Positions 1 to 7,602 of a stretch of DNA of 21,983 bases are shown here, in pieces. The stretch lies in NCBI GenBank assembly GCA_030447945.1, contig JAUJNV010000050.1, positions 1-21,983 of the forward strand, written 5' to 3'. The number at the start of each line of letters is the position of its first letter. Position 1 is the stretch's first letter. The position numbers were made by a program, and so were the translations under genes. Source of the DNA: Fimbriimonas sp. (GTDB lineage: Bacteria; Armatimonadota; Fimbriimonadia; Fimbriimonadales; Fimbriimonadaceae). Below the pieces are notes generated by a model. That model was not told the origin of the DNA and did not search any database. It saw only the letters and a program-made list of their open reading frames with translations.

Positions 1-265
1 CGGGCGTCGCCGTGGACCACCGGGCCGCGCAGCTCGTACGGGGCGCCCAGGAAGGCGTTGGCCCGCCCGAGGTCGCCGGCCACCACCAGCCCGCGGATGT
101 GCGTCGAGGAGACGATCTCCCCTTCGTGCTCGACGAGCGGCACGACGCGGGTGTCGAAGGCGGCCTGGGCGCGGAGGTGATCCGCGTCGCCCTGGGCCTT
201 CGCGCCGTAGCGGAAGTTCTCCCCCACGGCGACCGTCCTCGCCCCGAGCCGGCCCACGAGAAGGG
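1..265 (-). pseudogene. ribF: RibF (riboflavin kinase/FAD synthetase) fragment, truncated
   Basis: Read on the minus strand, this encodes the end of an FAD synthetase nucleotidyltransferase domain running into the riboflavin kinase domain. Visible landmarks are AVGENFRYG (family V-G-x-D/E-F-R-F-G), then VSSTHIRGLVVAGDLGRANA (family S-S-T-x-I-R), then LGAPYELRGPVVHGD, which opens the kinase domain. The family makes FMN and FAD from riboflavin in the cytoplasm. The C-terminal part runs off the left edge. Upstream, similarity stops near base 260, so about the first 90-100 residues, including the N-terminal nucleotide-binding motif, are missing and phage sequence begins. The break is either an insertion or deletion boundary or an assembly join. 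Confidence 0.8.
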
Positions 266-292
266 GAAGGGCAAGTAGGCGCGGCGGCCGAC

Positions 293-634
293 ATGGACGT
301 GGTGCGGGCGTTGTCCGCTCGCATCGAGTCCCCGTGTGGGAAGCTCGCGCTTCTCATAGACGAGGACCGGGACGTTCCGCTTCTGTTGCTGCCCAGGGAG
401 TTGCGGGAAAGGGTACGGCACTTCGAGATTCCGCCCTTTCATCTGGTGAAGGGGCGGGTCGTGGCGTCGGGCGTCCCCGACTTGCCTATCGGGGCGCACG
501 TGTGGGCGATGCCCGCCGAGGGGTTGCACATGACGCACGCGGACCTCGAGATGGTGCCGGAGGGGCGTGAGGTTCGGTTTTACGGGGCGATGGCGGACTG
601 GCGGAATCAGGTCGTGGGTTGGGTGGTGGGATGA
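293..634 (+). CDS. Small phage protein upstream of portal, unknown function
   Basis: A 113-residue protein with no family I recognise. It starts at ATG 293. Its stop codon overlaps the start of the portal gene (ATGA at 631-634), a typical translational-coupling arrangement. Composition is ordinary for a soluble protein, with no signal peptide or membrane segment. The product is rich in short beta-like stretches (LALLIDEDRDVPLLLL, EGREVRFYGAM). Its place directly before the portal suggests a packaging or head-assembly accessory role, which is inference from position only. Confidence 0.6.
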   Translation: MDVVRALSARIESPCGKLALLIDEDRDVPLLLLPRELRERVRHFEIPPFHLVKGRVVASGVPDLPIGAHVWAMPAEGLHMTHADLEMVPEGREVRFYGAMADWRNQVVGWVVG

Positions 635-2055
635 GAGTCGATATCTACGACGCCGCGCCCGTGGAGGAGGCCGCCCCACCGTGGCCCGTGAATCGTGGAC
701 CGTTGACCGCGGACCCTATCGAAGCTCTCCGGGCTTCTCAGGAGGAGCGAGACCGCGTCGCGCAGAGGCTGTACCGGGAGATCGAGGCGAGCATCGAGGC
801 GCGGGCGGGGCTGGCCGACAGGTGGAAGAAGAACGAGGAACTCGACGCGGTTAAGGAGGGGGTGACCACCCTTAACGTCGTGGAGGGCATGGCTTCGTAC
901 ACCGTGCCGCTGTGGGCTCAGAAGTGCGACCGCATGGTGACCTCTCTGGTCTCCACCATGACGAGCCCGAGCCCGATGGTGCAGGTGCTGGACGACGCGC
1001 AGGGTGGAGCGAGGGCGGAGGACATCGAGGCGGGGCTCGGCGCGATGGCTTCTCGCGGAGGGTTCAAGGCGGCGTTCAGGAAGTGCGCGAGAGTCGCGTT
1101 CAACACGAACAACGCCATCTGTTGGGTGCGGTCGACCTCGCGGCTCGACGCTCAGGGGCAGCCCGAGCGCATCGGGGGAACGCCCGTCGTCTCGGGGGTG
1201 GAGTTCGTGCCCCTTCACCCGAGGGATTGCGCGTTTTACCCCTCTTCGGTGCCCATCGCGGAGGCTTCGACCGCCGGCCATCGGGACTGGACGACGGTGG
1301 GCAAGGCGAAGGCGAAGCAGGACAGGGGCGAGTGGTTCGTCGTGCCTTTGGAGGCGGACGGGGACCCGAGTTTAGAGGGCGAGACGGACTCCGCGCGTCA
1401 GGTGGGCGACCAGCTGGAGAAGGAGACGACCGTGGAGCCCGAGGACGGGGCGGTGGAGCTTTGGCACGTCGTCACCGCAGTATCGGGGCGGCGCGTCCTT
1501 CTCACGCTGGCGTACCGGACGCAGAAGTTGCTCGAGGTTCAGGAGTGGCCGTATCCGGAGAACGGGTACGCCGACCTTCGCACCCTCGACCACGACGGGG
1601 GAGCATGGAGCGAGAACTCCCATGCTCAGAGAGTGCAGGGGCTGGGGTTCGCCTACTCCGACATGGCGAACACCATCATTCAGGGCTCGTACCTACAAGC
1701 CTTTCCCATCCTCGTGCAGACGGGGCCGGGGTTTTCCTCGAAGCTGGAGGGTTACAAGCCGGGACAGCTGAAGCAGGGGCCGGAGGGGATGAAGATAACG
1801 CCCATCCCTATCCCGTTCAATCCGGGCGCGATGGGCGACATGATGCAGGAGATCAAGTCCGCCGTGGACGCTCTGACGGGCATCTCGCCCGTCGGGACTT
1901 CGGAGGGGATGCCGCGGCCCACGACGGCTACGGAGATCGAGGCCTTGGTGCAGGCCCAAGCGGAGAGCAAAGGCGCGCACTCCGAGTTCGCCGCGCCGTT
2001 CAGTGCGCCCGCAATCTTCACCACCACTACTGGGGCGCAGCATCGACCTCGGTAG
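631..2055 (+). CDS. Phage portal (head-tail connector) protein, 3' end frameshifted
   Basis: A portal forms the dodecameric ring at one capsid vertex through which DNA is packaged. The ATG at 631 overlaps the previous stop; an in-frame ATG at 619 is possible but lies inside the upstream gene. Podovirus-portal-like features are the early helical segment VVEGMASYTVPLWAQKCDRM, the region GVEFVPLHPRDCAFYPSSVP, and near residue 420 SPVGTSEGMPRPTTATEIEA, matching the conserved T-A-T-E-E/I-x segment before the C-terminal stem and crown. The sequence loses frame near 2005, ending in an unlikely tail; homologous reading resumes in other frames to about 2345. Intact portals of this type are usually 500-600 residues. 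Function is assigned from overall pattern, not a search. Confidence 0.7.
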   Translation: MRVDIYDAAPVEEAAPPWPVNRGPLTADPIEALRASQEERDRVAQRLYREIEASIEARAGLADRWKKNEELDAVKEGVTTLNVVEGMASYTVPLWAQKCDRMVTSLVSTMTSPSPMVQVLDDAQGGARAEDIEAGLGAMASRGGFKAAFRKCARVAFNTNNAICWVRSTSRLDAQGQPERIGGTPVVSGVEFVPLHPRDCAFYPSSVPIAEASTAGHRDWTTVGKAKAKQDRGEWFVVPLEADGDPSLEGETDSARQVGDQLEKETTVEPEDGAVELWHVVTAVSGRRVLLTLAYRTQKLLEVQEWPYPENGYADLRTLDHDGGAWSENSHAQRVQGLGFAYSDMANTIIQGSYLQAFPILVQTGPGFSSKLEGYKPGQLKQGPEGMKITPIPIPFNPGAMGDMMQEIKSAVDALTGISPVGTSEGMPRPTTATEIEALVQAQAESKGAHSEFAAPFSAPAIFTTTTGAQHRPR

Positions 2056-2345
2056 GCTTCAGTTCATCCCATACCAGGCGGGGCACCAGCGGGTACCTGC
2101 CGCGAATCGAAGCGAGCGGCAAGACGGCGAGCTCGACGAGCGGTACGAGCGCGGACTGATCAAACCCTCCAGTACGCGATCGGCGGCAGGGTGACCAGGG
2201 AAGGATGTAGGCGCATCTTCCGCCGCCAGTTAGACCTCGGAGTTCTCGTTCGACGCGATCCTTGCGACGGGCTGGAACTTCTACCCGGTGGCGCAGGCAT
2301 GTTGATGGCGAGCGGCGGGGACGAGGACGCGGCGCTGCTGGCCTC
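2056..2345 (+). pseudogene. Frameshifted C-terminal part of the portal protein
   Basis: Portal-like reading continues in alternating frames after the stop at 2055. IDLGRLQFIPYQAGHQ is readable near 2045-2095, YAIGGRVTRE near 2172-2201, and FSFDAILATGWNFYPVAQA at about 2243-2299, followed in another frame by LMASGGDEDAALLASSG. These resemble the portal segment in which a gly-gly-arg beta hairpin precedes a helical, hydrophobic tail. At least four frame changes are needed within 300 bases. Whether these are sequencing indels or true mutations cannot be decided here. Confidence 0.5.
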
Positions 2346-2790
2346 GTCGGGTCGCTGACGCCTTGCAGGAGTGTGAGACGATGAGCAGAGTATCGGAGGA
2401 AGATCGGGACGCTGGCGCCGGTTTTGGCGAGCTTCTCGCAGGTCTGGAGGTACCCGGGACGAATGGCGGAGACAACCTGCTCGGGCCTCGGCCCTCGCCG
2501 GGTAACGACTACGCCCCGCTACGTCGCCCGCCTTCCAGGGCGGATCGAAGGTGGGAACTGACGGCGGAGGCTGTAGGCTGCGTAGGCGCGGACAGATGAA
2601 GCCCTGCGGAAGGGGCAAAGAGCAGGCGGCGACCACCGGAACTTTAGAGCCCGAAGGAGCGGTGTACGATGATGAGGACGCGGAAGCGCCGGAAGTCGTG
2701 GAAAGCACCCCAGACTGCAGTCGTTCAACGGTAGCTGACAGACCCTGACGCGGAAGGTTTTCAGGCGGCCTGGCGGAGCTTGAAGGACGG
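2346..2790 (+). other. Frame-broken stretch between portal and scaffold position, no intact gene
   Basis: No convincing complete gene is visible. Fragments of coding-like sequence appear in different frames: LQECETMSRVSEEDRDAGAG near 2362-2420 and an acidic stretch YDDEDAEAPEVVESTPD near 2664-2715. Acidic, low-hydrophobic segments would fit the end of a portal or the start of a scaffolding protein. I see no RNA gene or repeat in it. Confidence 0.3.
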
Positions 2791-2802
2791 GTGGAAGCGA
2801 AG

Positions 2803-3060
2803 ATGAAGATTAATAACCGCCCGGATTACCATTTCCGGTGCTGCTGGCAGGGGTGGAGATGTACGATAACCTTCGGCGTGGGCAAGTGCGGCTGGAGCTA
2901 TTGCGCGAGCAGATGCAGGCCGAACAGGAGCAGGCGTTCGGCGGTGGCGTCTACCGCAGGCATTCCCTGGGTAAATCAGGTGGTGCTGGAACAGCCACGG
3001 CGGGCATCGATCAGTTGATCCGTGCAGATTGAACCGCGTGAGATTAAAGATCCGCATTTA
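2803..3060 (+). pseudogene. Frame-broken phage gene at scaffold position (part 1)
   Basis: The best reading begins around MKINNRPDYHF (2803), shifts frame near 2838, and continues as MYDNLRRGQVRLELLREQMQ (from about 2859) to IDQLIRAD near 3030. The helical, glutamine- and glutamate-rich run QVRLELLREQMQAEQEQA would fit a coiled-coil scaffolding or connector protein. Position between portal and a capsid candidate matches the scaffolding gene of T7-type modules. No family signature was recognised, so the role is a positional guess. Confidence 0.3.
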
Positions 3061-3149
3061 TCGCCCCGACTCGGCAGGACCCAGACGCCCGACGAAGGGT
3101 CGGTACCGCCCTGGTGAAGTGGCGAAGAGATGGATAGCGCGTGGACAGC

Positions 3150-3661
3150 GCACACCCGTCCCGGAACGCCTCGTGCCGGGAGTCAGGTTGGCGCCGCCAT
3201 GGGCCGTCGCGGTGCCCTCATGCACGGCAGGGATTCGTCGGTGCGGCCTGGTCATCGAAGGAGACCGTGACGAACGGCGGCCGAGACTGGGGCGGCCATC
3301 GTCGCCCACCACGCCCGAAAGCATGGGCTCGATGTGCCGAACAACGACCCGCCGGAAAAGGACGGGATGCGATGCAGTACGTCTTGACGGGCAATCCCGG
3401 CAGTGTAGCTGGTATCAGCCGCTACAAGAGAGCGGGGTACGACGTGGACGAAAAGAGCAAGACCAGCTACTCCGGACATGGCGATTGCCGGTCAGAAGGT
3501 GTGGTGAAACCGCTGGAAGCGGAAACCTACTCTGGCAAGGCCGCCAATCAGCAGATGTGGGCGGTGGCTCTACTCCTCCATCGGTGCTCGGACCTCCGCG
3601 AGCCGGAGGACTTTCTCCAAGCCTTAAACCCACGCGCGCCTAAGCGCCAATCGTCCTCATT
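3150..3661 (+). pseudogene. Frame-broken phage protein of unknown function (part 2)
   Basis: Coding-like pieces appear in several frames: AAIVAHHARKHGLDVPNNDP (about 3285-3345), MQYVLTGNPGSVAGISRYKR (3372-3431), and KPLEAETYSGKAANQQMWAV (3506-3566). The pieces read in order along the plus strand, which supports one original gene broken by at least three frame changes. The segment SVAGISRYKRAGYDV resembles small phage proteins that sit near capsid genes, but I cannot name a family. A terminator-like hairpin follows at 3675. Confidence 0.3.
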
Positions 3662-3674
3662 CCATACGAACGAG

Positions 3675-3712
3675 CAGGGCCTATCCCGAGGGCAAAGGGG
3701 TAGCCCTGTTTT
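3675..3712 (+). terminator. Intrinsic terminator-like hairpin before the capsid candidate
   Basis: CAGGGC at 3675-3680 pairs with GCCCTG at 3703-3708. The stem extends inward through TA and CCC/GGG pairs with one bulged base, leaving a short purine-rich loop (GAGGGCAAA). TTTT follows at 3709-3712. A GC stem followed by a T run is the classic intrinsic terminator shape. It lies between the scaffold-position fragments and the putative capsid gene. Confidence 0.5.
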
Positions 3713-3745
3713 CGCCGTGTGAGCCTACCCCGCTTCCCGGTTTCC

Positions 3746-3761
3746 AGGGAGAAAATAAATG
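3746..3761 (+). promoter_or_regulatory. Shine-Dalgarno and ATG of the capsid candidate
   Basis: AGGGAG at about 3746-3751 lies seven bases before ATG 3759. This is a good ribosome site in an otherwise frame-broken stretch and marks the likely start of the next gene, whose product begins MRFPPATLTPRVVKPEAG. Confidence 0.5.
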
Positions 3762-5100
3762 CGCTTTCCGCCTGCAACACTCACCCCAAGGGTAGTGAAG
3801 CCAGAGGCCGGGAATAGGCGGAGCGGATCGTTCCGCCAGAAGCTTTCCCGGTGGCTACGTAAACCACGACCATCTGCACGCCGATATCCGTCGCCCTCGG
3901 CGGTGCGCTCAGGCCATGCAACGCTCCCAACCTGAACGATGGCGACCTCGCGGAGGATGCCCGCGGTGGTGCCGATCCTCGAGCATCGCCATGGCGAGAC
4001 TCACCGCCGACGCGAGTGTAACGACGCGTCTTCGGACCATCACGCCATCGCGCCTCGACGACCAGCTATCTTCGGCGACAACCTCCAGGTGGCTCCGCCC
4101 TGTTCCGTTTTCGGATGGCGGCGGTGCCCCGTCGGGGCACGCGCGGTGCCCAGTAGGCACGACGTGTAGATCCGGGACGGACGGGCGCAGGCCTGCCGCC
4201 CCGGTGGTACGTGCTGGCTCCCGCCGGGGACTCTGAGCAATCGAAGTGAAAACCATGACCTTTTGGAAGTGCGGCGGCGCAGCAGCCCTGTCGGCGGCGT
4301 GAGTGGCTGGGCCCTGTCTGGACGCGGCCAAGCAGGTCAGCAGCTAGGGAGGGAATGAACCTCGCAGTGCCACGCACACATGAAATGTCTCCCCAGTTCT
4401 TCAAGGCTGGAGCTGAACATGAGAAGATCATCAGGGGTCGGACAATGGAAAGACCCCTCATGGTTTGGGAAGGCAGGCCCACAGGTCCGTCTTGCCGGAA
4501 ATGACAGACCTGCGCCGCTACTCCCGGGTTGGGCTTCAGCCTCCCAGGGGAATCAACACGGGCATCCCCTACGAGGACTTCGCCCGCCGTTCAACGGTTC
4601 TTGGAGCCCGAGGTGAGAAAGCGCGCGGTATCAGCTTCTCCTGTTCGTGGGAGACAGGCTGGACGCCGGGGCATTCTAAGCACTCACGGCGGCGGCCGCA
4701 GGCGACCAGGAGGGCCAGCATGGCTCTTCCATCAAAAAGACGGAGGCAGATATCGCCCACAGGTTCATAGACACTGCAGCTTGAGCTCACATCTTTGCAG
4801 CTGGACAGTGGCCACGTAGCTGGTGAGCGCCTCATCTCTTGTGGGACTCTTCTCCGACAATAATGACTTGTCAACCAACTTTGAACGTGCTGGACTTAGA
4901 GACAGCCTCAGAGGACTTCTGCTCCAGCAGGTGGACTACCCACCAGGCCCCGCTTTGATGACGGTGGTTCCTACCTGTTCATTCGTCCACGGAGGTGGGG
5001 CCCTCTCTGCTCAGGCATGTTGTTGACAGGTACCCGAACAGTGCACGCGGTCCATAGCAGCCTTCGGAGCAGCCACGGGAGCTCATCTTTGCAGGTAGTG
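3759..5100 (+). pseudogene. Frame-broken putative phage major capsid protein
   Basis: The span of about 1.34 kb fits a capsid protein of 400-450 residues. Pieces in order are LTPRVVKPEAG near the start, VNHDHLHADIRR (about 3860-3895), PNLNDGDLAEDARGGA (about 3928-3975), EMSPQFFKAGAEHEKIIRGR (about 4383-4442), GLQPPRGINTGIPYEDFARR (about 4531-4590), then LDAGAF and KKTEADIAHRFIDTA (4735-4779). The order and the LDAGAF...ADIA pattern recall P22/T7-type capsid proteins, whose central region alternates a beta strand with a helix of this kind. At least six frame changes are required. From about 4750 the bases are noticeably less GC-rich than the surroundings. The assignment is tentative and rests mostly on position and length. 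Confidence 0.35.
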
Positions 5101-5125
5101 TGATTCCTATTTAAAACCCTCTGGC

Positions 5126-6025
5126 ATGGGCTATCGTGAGCAACGAAGAAAGACACCAGTCATGAAAGTTCTCGTCCAGCAGGGGGCCGGACTTGGTTTC
5201 CTCTCGGGGCGGAGAAAACGAGACAGGACATTAAACGAGTTTCTCGGCGACGTCGTGGAGCAGGACATGAAAGATGTCACGGGGCTGATCACAGCTCGGC
5301 ATGACGCAGCAGTTAAGCGACTTTCTGGGGCGCGAGCAGGCCCAACACTTTATCGCCTGCTGAAAGTCAGGAACGCCAAAACCATTATCGAACATCCTCG
5401 AGGCGGCGAACAGGCGGTGATTATGAACGTGGCGGGAGACGTGGCGGCGCAAGACGCGGCGGACGCGATCGGGTATCCTGAGTACAAAACCGACTCGTCG
5501 GGCAACCCCGCGCCCCCGCGCCTCCCGCAGCGGGACAACGCCTCCGTTACGCAGGCGTTGGTGCTTACCGGCTTCGGTTTCAGCTTGCCGGTGGGTTCGG
5601 TCGTCACGGGCGTTTCGGTGTCGGTGCGAAGGCGGCAGTCCTTCCCCCGTGGGGCGGTGTCGAACGTCGCGGATAGCGTCGGGAAGCTTTGGCAGGGCGT
5701 GGCGGTGGGCACCTACAAAGCCGCCGTGGGCGCGTGGCCCGACGCCTCGGCCTTTGCGGTCTACGCGGGGGCCCCCCAAAGCGACTGGGGCACTTCGGCT
5801 CTCACGGAGACCGAAGTGAATGCCTCCACCTTCGGATTCGCGCTCGCGGTGGCGGGCTCGGGTGGGCCGTACGCGTTGCCCGTGCCGGACGGCCAAGACG
5901 CGCCGCCTTCGGGCTATGTGGACTTCGTGGAGATGACGGTGACCTACCTCGTAGGCGGCGGACCGGTGATCGGCGGGCAGGGGCTCGTGAACGACCGGAT
6001 TTTAGGCGGGATGGTGATTAACTGA
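5126..6025 (+). CDS. Phage structural protein with beta-sandwich domain
   Basis: An open frame of 299 codons. From residue 100 onward it has the pattern ASVTQALVLTGFGFSLPVGS followed by VVTGVSVSVRRR, a beta-sandwich signature common in phage tail and neck proteins, where LTGFGFxIPxGAxITGI is typical. The C-terminus is glycine-rich (VGGGPVIGGQGLVNDRILGG). The first about 100 residues have different, less GC-rich codon use. The true start could be the in-frame ATG at 5423 (MNVAGDVAAQDAAD), with the upstream part belonging to a frame-broken neighbour. The stop overlaps the next start (TGATG at 6023-6027). Function: probably a virion surface or tail-associated protein; inference. Confidence 0.6.
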   Translation: MGYREQRRKTPVMKVLVQQGAGLGFLSGRRKRDRTLNEFLGDVVEQDMKDVTGLITARHDAAVKRLSGARAGPTLYRLLKVRNAKTIIEHPRGGEQAVIMNVAGDVAAQDAADAIGYPEYKTDSSGNPAPPRLPQRDNASVTQALVLTGFGFSLPVGSVVTGVSVSVRRRQSFPRGAVSNVADSVGKLWQGVAVGTYKAAVGAWPDASAFAVYAGAPQSDWGTSALTETEVNASTFGFALAVAGSGGPYALPVPDGQDAPPSGYVDFVEMTVTYLVGGGPVIGGQGLVNDRILGGMVIN

Positions 6026-6543
6026 TGTGCGTTACGGCTTACATTGACGACTCAATGGCCTTCCCGGTCCAGACGACGCAGTTCAGCACGGGCGCGGCGT
6101 TCGACGCGGCCTCTCCTCCCACCTACCGGGTGTACGAGGGCGGGACCACCACCCCGATTCTGACCGGCTCCACCGCCAAGCTGGACGACGCGAACACCAC
6201 GGGGCTCTACATCGGGGTCATTACCATTTCGCTCGCCAACGGGTTCGATGTGGGCAAGTATTACACGGTCTACGCGCAGGCGACGGTGGACGGCGTGGCC
6301 GGCGCGAAGGTCGTTCGGGAGTTCGTGGTTCGATCTGACGAATGGGGCGGGTCGGTTGCAGAGTTCACCGGGCGCGCGACGACATTGCGCGGGATGATCT
6401 GGCAGACCTGGGCCTACCTGTTCAACCGGAACACCTACGCGGGGGACGTGCAGCGGGTGCTGCTCTCCGACGACTCGACGGTGATGACCTTGGGCGCGGT
6501 GACGAACACCGACACCGAGACCATCAAGGGGAAGATGCAGTGA
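6025..6543 (+). CDS. Phage structural protein with Ig-like N-terminal domain
   Basis: A 172-residue protein whose ATG overlaps the previous stop. Residues 15-105 form a beta-rich domain with TYRVYEGGTTTPILTGSTAK and YIGVITISLANGFDVGKYYT, a pattern seen in tail-fibre or connector proteins that carry Ig-like modules. The C-terminal 45 residues (LFNRNTYAGDVQRVLLSDDS and onward) look like the short conserved tail that often ends such phage proteins. It has no signal peptide. It sits in a tightly packed run with overlapping starts and stops, so it is probably co-translated with its neighbours. Confidence 0.65.
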   Translation: MCVTAYIDDSMAFPVQTTQFSTGAAFDAASPPTYRVYEGGTTTPILTGSTAKLDDANTTGLYIGVITISLANGFDVGKYYTVYAQATVDGVAGAKVVREFVVRSDEWGGSVAEFTGRATTLRGMIWQTWAYLFNRNTYAGDVQRVLLSDDSTVMTLGAVTNTDTETIKGKMQ

Positions 6544-6860
6544 TCGTGTGTAGGCCGGGCTTTGGGAAGTACGGGGGGACGATGGACACCGACTTTCGCA
6601 CCCGGCGGTGCTTCCTCGTCTTCGGCGCGACGGGTGGAGACCTCAGAGTAGGCGCACCCAATGCGGACACGGTAGCGGAAGCCATCGAACGGGACGGGGC
6701 GGTGCACGATGAGAAGTTCGTCGCCTACAAGCCGCTGAACGAGGTGGACGCAAGGGCCAGGGGCCAATGCACGGCGACCGGGTTCTGGGCGGGCGGTCAC
6801 GCGATGACCACTTACAAGGGCCGCAAGTACATCAAGGAATACGCACCTACGGGGGAATAA
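6540..6860 (+). CDS. Small phage protein, unknown function
   Basis: The best start is GTG 6540, which overlaps the previous stop as GTGA; GTG 6546 or ATG 6582 are alternatives. The product is about 106 residues. It contains a basic C-terminal segment (TTYKGRKYIKEYAPTGE). I recognise no family. It lies three bases before the next gene's ATG and is part of the same co-directional cluster, so a connector or minor virion role is plausible but unproven. Confidence 0.5.
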   Translation: MIVCRPGFGKYGGTMDTDFRTRRCFLVFGATGGDLRVGAPNADTVAEAIERDGAVHDEKFVAYKPLNEVDARARGQCTATGFWAGGHAMTTYKGRKYIKEYAPTGE

Positions 6861-6863
6861 AGA

Positions 6864-7535
6864 ATGACGGTAGAAGCATTTATCGGTGAGTTCAACTTGC
6901 GGTTCCCCGAGGTATCGCTGGCCGTCGGGCTCAAGTATCTCAACAAGGGGCTCCGTTCGCTGGCGTTTCGGACTCCCCTTCGCCGGGTGGACGTGGCGAT
7001 TCCCGCCGTGGCGAACCAAGCGGAGTACGACCTCGCGGCGACGGTGGACCGGATCGAGCAAGTCATATGGGAAACGTCCGCTACGAATACCTCGGGGTGG
7101 ACGAAGCTCAGCGAGACAAGCATCGAGGAGCTGAACCTGCTCTCTCCTTCGTGGAGGATGCAGGCATCCGGGACGCCTACCCAGTGGTATCGCTCGACGG
7201 CGGCGACGGGCGACTCCGCAAAGACCGTCATCGGGCTCTATCCCACGCCCTCCACGGCAAGTAGCCCTACGTATCCGAGGTTGCGGGTGTACGGGGCGGG
7301 AAGCGTGGAGCTGGACGCGGCGGATACCGTGCCGACCAACCTCCTCTACAACGACGTTCTCCTCGACGTGATGAGCTACTACTACGCGAAGGACCGGAAG
7401 CGGGACGAGATAGGCATCTGGCTCCCCTTGGCGGAAAAGGCCCTCGGCGAGGGAGTTCAGTTCATCAAGGAAGGCTCGTCGGAGGGCACGACCGACCTAT
7501 TGAATACCGGCTTGAACCAGACCCGAGGCCGCTAG
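6864..7535 (+). CDS. Tail adaptor (T7 gp11-like tail tubular A) candidate
   Basis: A 223-residue intact protein. Its helical start (FIGEFNLRFPEVSLAVGLKY LNKG, residues 6-29), central beta region (AVANQAEYDLAATVDRIEQV), and late helix (LLDVMSYYYAKDRKRDEIGI) fit the head-to-tail adaptor class that forms a ring under the portal. Length is close to the roughly 200 residues usual for that family. The next gene is a long nozzle-like protein, the order found in T7-type phages. Start: ATG 6864, three bases after the preceding stop. A perfect 12-bp inverted repeat begins at its stop codon. Assigned from order and pattern. Confidence 0.45.
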   Translation: MTVEAFIGEFNLRFPEVSLAVGLKYLNKGLRSLAFRTPLRRVDVAIPAVANQAEYDLAATVDRIEQVIWETSATNTSGWTKLSETSIEELNLLSPSWRMQASGTPTQWYRSTAATGDSAKTVIGLYPTPSTASSPTYPRLRVYGAGSVELDAADTVPTNLLYNDVLLDVMSYYYAKDRKRDEIGIWLPLAEKALGEGVQFIKEGSSEGTTDLLNTGLNQTRGR

Positions 7536-7588
7536 AGGAGCCCAGCGGCGGGGATTGCTCTTATCCGTCCGTTGTCGGCTCCTCTAGC
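7531..7588 (+). promoter_or_regulatory. 12-bp perfect inverted repeat between tail genes
   Basis: GCTAGAGGAGCC at 7531-7542 is exactly complementary to GGCTCCTCTAGC at 7577-7588, with a 34-base loop. The left arm contains the stop codon of the adaptor gene and an AGGAG; the right arm contains the matching anti-Shine-Dalgarno CTCCT. No T run follows, so a terminator is unlikely. T7-type phages use intergenic hairpins as RNase III processing sites, which is one possible role here. Confidence 0.7.
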
Positions 7589-7602
7589 CTTCCGTTACCG
7601 CT

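Noticed and set aside
12..278. Plus-strand open frame at the left edge
   Set aside because: It is antisense to RibF, whose motifs are clear on the minus strand.
607..1281. Minus-strand open frame opposite the portal gene
   Set aside because: Arginine- and histidine-rich, no motif, and antisense to convincing portal sequence.
6036..6056. Second T7-promoter-like core (ACGACTCA near 6047)
   Set aside because: It lies inside an intact coding sequence, matches only eight bases and has no AT-rich flank.
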